From the NCBI GenBank assembly GCA_019925105.1, contig JAHGAU010000010.1:1302001-1366000 (forward strand): a stretch of DNA of 64,000 bases, written 5' to 3'. The position numbers and the translations under genes were made by a program. How positions within the stretch are numbered: the first letter of the stretch is position 1; each line of letters opens with the position of its first letter. The notes under the pieces were generated by a model. It was not told the origin of the DNA and did no database searches. It saw nothing but the letters and a program-made list of their open reading frames with translations. Of this stretch, positions 62,004 to 64,000 are shown piece by piece. This DNA comes from Niebla homalea. Taxonomy: Eukaryota; Ascomycota; Lecanoromycetes; Lecanorales; Ramalinaceae.

Positions 62004-63061
62004 ATGCCTGTGGTTGACCTCCCCCCGGCTCCCTCAGGGACTGATCAGCAAGGCGACGGAGCAGGAGCAGCACCAAACCCCAACAATCCCAACAACACCT
62101 TCCGGCCCCTCGACCGCCGCAACACCTTCTGGGCCCGCCAGACCAACGCGGCCAATTGGTCGCTCGGTCGCCTCACCAAGCAGGATGCCGAGACCTGGTT
62201 CGCGCTCGAGGAGGCGCGGAATTGGGGCACGATGCTGAAGAATTGCGAGAAGAGGCGCGACAGTCTGATGAAATATAGTATGCTCTTCCACCCCTCCCCC
62301 CCCCTCTCCCCCCCTTCCCTCTCTCTCCCCTAATGCACAGATTCGTTCCAGCGAAGGGGCTTTCGGGGGAGGGAGAAGGGGAAGAAACAACGCCAAAAAA
62401 AAAGATGACCGCAAGTGTTAGAGAGAGAGAGAGAGGGAACGAGTCAAAAGCTAAAGGCTCCTGGTGTGCAGGTCCGACGATACGCTTCATGCGGGACAAG
62501 ATCGGGCAGATGGGGGGCCAGATCTCGCTCAAGAGCTTCCCCTGCAACTACTGCGTCGAGATGAAGAGCGGGGGGTTCAACTCCGAGTACGGGATGGAGC
62601 TGTGTGCCAACAAGTTGGTCAGCGAGAACCATCAGGAGGAGACCATGGCGCATGGTGAGTCTCCTTTTGTGTGTGTGTGTGTCAAGTTCCAATGCTACCC
62701 CACCCCCAATGAATGCTTCTTGTTGTTCGCTTGGCTCATTGGTTTTTTTGGGGTTGCAGAGATGATGCACGTGTACGACCACCTGCGATTCCAGGTGGAC
62801 TGGAATGATTTACGGCATGCTGCATGTAGCGAGATTCGGGCGTCGGCCTTGAGCGGCGAGTGCAGATTCATACAGCAATTCTGGAAGAACGGGCAATGGA
62901 AGGTGAATAAGGGATACCAGGACTGCGTAAGAAGGAGGGCACAGCTATCGATGGCTATGAGGCCGGCCGTCAAAGATGATGTTCATGCCGCGCAGGTCGT
63001 CAATGACGTGTGGGACTGTTGCTTGTCCGATACGAGGCCTTTTGATGAGGTCTACAGATGA
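62004..63061 (+). CDS. ATP23: Mitochondrial inner-membrane metalloprotease Atp23
   Basis: Atp23 sits in the mitochondrial intermembrane space, processes the Atp6 precursor and helps build the Fo sector. CDS: join(62004..62277, 62472..62654, 62760..63061), 252 residues, introns of 194 and 105 nt. Exon 1 has NTFWARQTNAANWSLGRLTK and EEARNWGTMLKNCEKRRDSL; exon 2 has PTIRFMRDKIGQMGG, FPCNYCVEMKSGGFNSEYGM and CANKLVSENHQEETM. The zinc site HEMMH is made across intron 2, which splits the codon after the first His. Exon 3 continues HVYDHLRFQVDWNDLRHAAC, SEIRASALSGECRF and CVRRRAQLSM. The Cys pattern typical of the twin-cysteine import route is present. The first 40 residues are Pro/Asn-rich. Identification is firm. 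Confidence 0.95.
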
Positions 63062-63245
63062 GCGGAGTTCAGATCTGATCTTGAACATCATGAGAAAGAG
63101 TCGTCAGATCTTATTCATATAGCGTGGCGTGAGGTACATTCAGCTCTGGGCATTATATTATTACAATCATCCTGCCTCAATGCGCTCCTCAATGGATAAC
63201 GAAGAAGACGGCTTCAGCAAGAACAGCAAGGTCTCATCGCGGTCA

Positions 63246-64000
63246 TCAACTTTGCCCACCGGCCCGTGGCTCCTTTGCGCCTGAGCCTCTCTGGGTCGCC
63301 CTTTCGCCTTTGATGCAGTGCTTGACGATCCAAGGATGCTTTTGCACATCACCAAGAGGGATACGCTTTTCAGGGTCGAGGACAAGCAGCTACATGCGTG
63401 TCAGTCAAGCCACAACATCCACGTTTGAGACCTCTTACCCTTTCTATCAGATCCTTGGCCTCAGCACTCACAAACTTGGGGACCGTCATCTCTCCTCGGG
63501 CTATGCGTCTTTGTGTCATGACAGGGGTATCTTCAAAAGGCGCTTCACCGCAAAGAAACTCGTAGGTCAAGACGCCCAAGCTCCATAAATCGACCTTTTC
63601 GTTATAAAAGTTCTCCTGGCTGCCCGGCTTGATCATCTCTGGGGGAAGATAGTCGAGGGTGCCACACATGGTGTTCCGTCGATTGTTCGGGGCGTGGACA
63701 CTCCATCCAAAGTCGGAGATCTTGATCTCCCCATGGATGCCCACCAGTATATTTTCTGGCTTGATGTCTCTGTGCATGACATGTTTCCTATGCAGGTACT
63801 TGAGCGCTGCTGCCATTTGAGCGATATACTGCGCGGCCTTCCATTCAGGGAACTTGGTTTCTTTCCGAAGATGCTTGTACAGCTCTCCCTTGCCCGCAAA
63901 TTCCAGTATGAGAAAGACTCTCTTGCTGTCGTGAAAGTGGCCGTAGAATCGAAGGATGTTGGGGTGTCTGAGGTGACTGTGAATCTCTATCTCTCTCCTA
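63246..64000 (-). CDS. IPL1: Aurora-family protein kinase, 3' part
   Basis: Two exons are visible: complement(63246..63389, 63439..>64000); the 5' part lies beyond the window. Aurora kinase corrects kinetochore-microtubule attachment and drives chromosome segregation. The fragment starts in the alphaC region ([20 protein letters not shown]), then [20 protein letters not shown], the catalytic loop [15 protein letters not shown], the DFG segment [20 protein letters not shown] with the Aurora-specific WSVHAP wording and the activation-loop Thr, [10 protein letters not shown] and [20 protein letters not shown]. After a 49-nt intron come [20 protein letters not shown] and IVKHCIKG. A basic tail of about 20 residues ends the protein. 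Confidence 0.94.

Noticed and set aside
1..64000. Biosynthetic gene cluster or transposon island
   Set aside because: No polyketide, peptide synthetase, terpene, transposase, reverse transcriptase or long terminal repeat signature was seen; the genes are mostly conserved core functions.

Overview
The window is nuclear DNA of a filamentous ascomycete (Pezizomycotina; a Dothideomycete-like fungus is my best guess, not proven). The evidence is dense protein-coding genes on both strands, short introns (mostly 45-75 nt) with GTRNGT donors and CTAAC/CTRAY-like branch sites, and fungus-typical proteins: an Msb2 signalling mucin, a Set9/KMT5-type SET protein, a PHP-type histidinol phosphatase, a DUF1774 membrane protein, a monopolin Csm1/Pcs1 protein, Mcd4 and an M28 leucine aminopeptidase. 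No plasmid, phage, CRISPR, insertion sequence or recognisable transposon was seen. About 35 protein genes and one intron-containing tRNA gene can be supported. For most split genes I placed exon junctions by hand, using family conservation and reading phase.

Layout: 1-7 kb holds the 3' part of a Bem1-like polarity scaffold, an SMP-30/lactonase-like gene and the mitochondrial AAA protein Afg1. From 7.4-12.2 kb lies a 1599-residue Msb2-like mucin with about 45 tandem 11-residue repeats, followed by about 3 kb without genes. From 15.3-28.5 kb: a large unrecognised coiled-coil/membrane protein, thymidylate synthase with an MCB box in its promoter, a Cuz1/ZFAND1-like zinc-finger protein, a mitochondrial-type phosphopantetheinyl transferase, tRNA-Arg(CCT), histidinol phosphatase, FKBP12 and an R3H protein. 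From 28.9-41 kb: leucine aminopeptidase, DUF1774 protein, ATP synthase subunit k, MTFP1-like fission protein, mitochondrial uL14, Set9, a saccharopine-dehydrogenase-like oxidoreductase and ribosomal protein eL43. From 41.5-53 kb: a RING-PHD protein, Pin1/Ess1 prolyl isomerase, RNA polymerase II subunit Rpb9, a membrane protein of unknown role, cystathionine beta-lyase, Msp1 and Csm1/Pcs1. From 53.5-64 kb: Mcd4, an Iah1-like esterase, a basic nuclear-type protein, glutamate 5-kinase, Atp23 and the 3' part of an Aurora kinase.

This is mostly core housekeeping genome, not an accessory island. Many products act in mitochondria (Afg1, Ppt2, Atp19, MTFP1-like, uL14m, Msp1, Atp23), but they do not form one pathway. 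I found no convincing new multi-gene system. The most unusual signals are the 11-residue repeat array in the mucin, frequent AAG 3' splice sites, a GC-AG intron in eL43, an open 406-nt intron in RPB9, and a tRNA-Arg gene whose acceptor stem does not pair.
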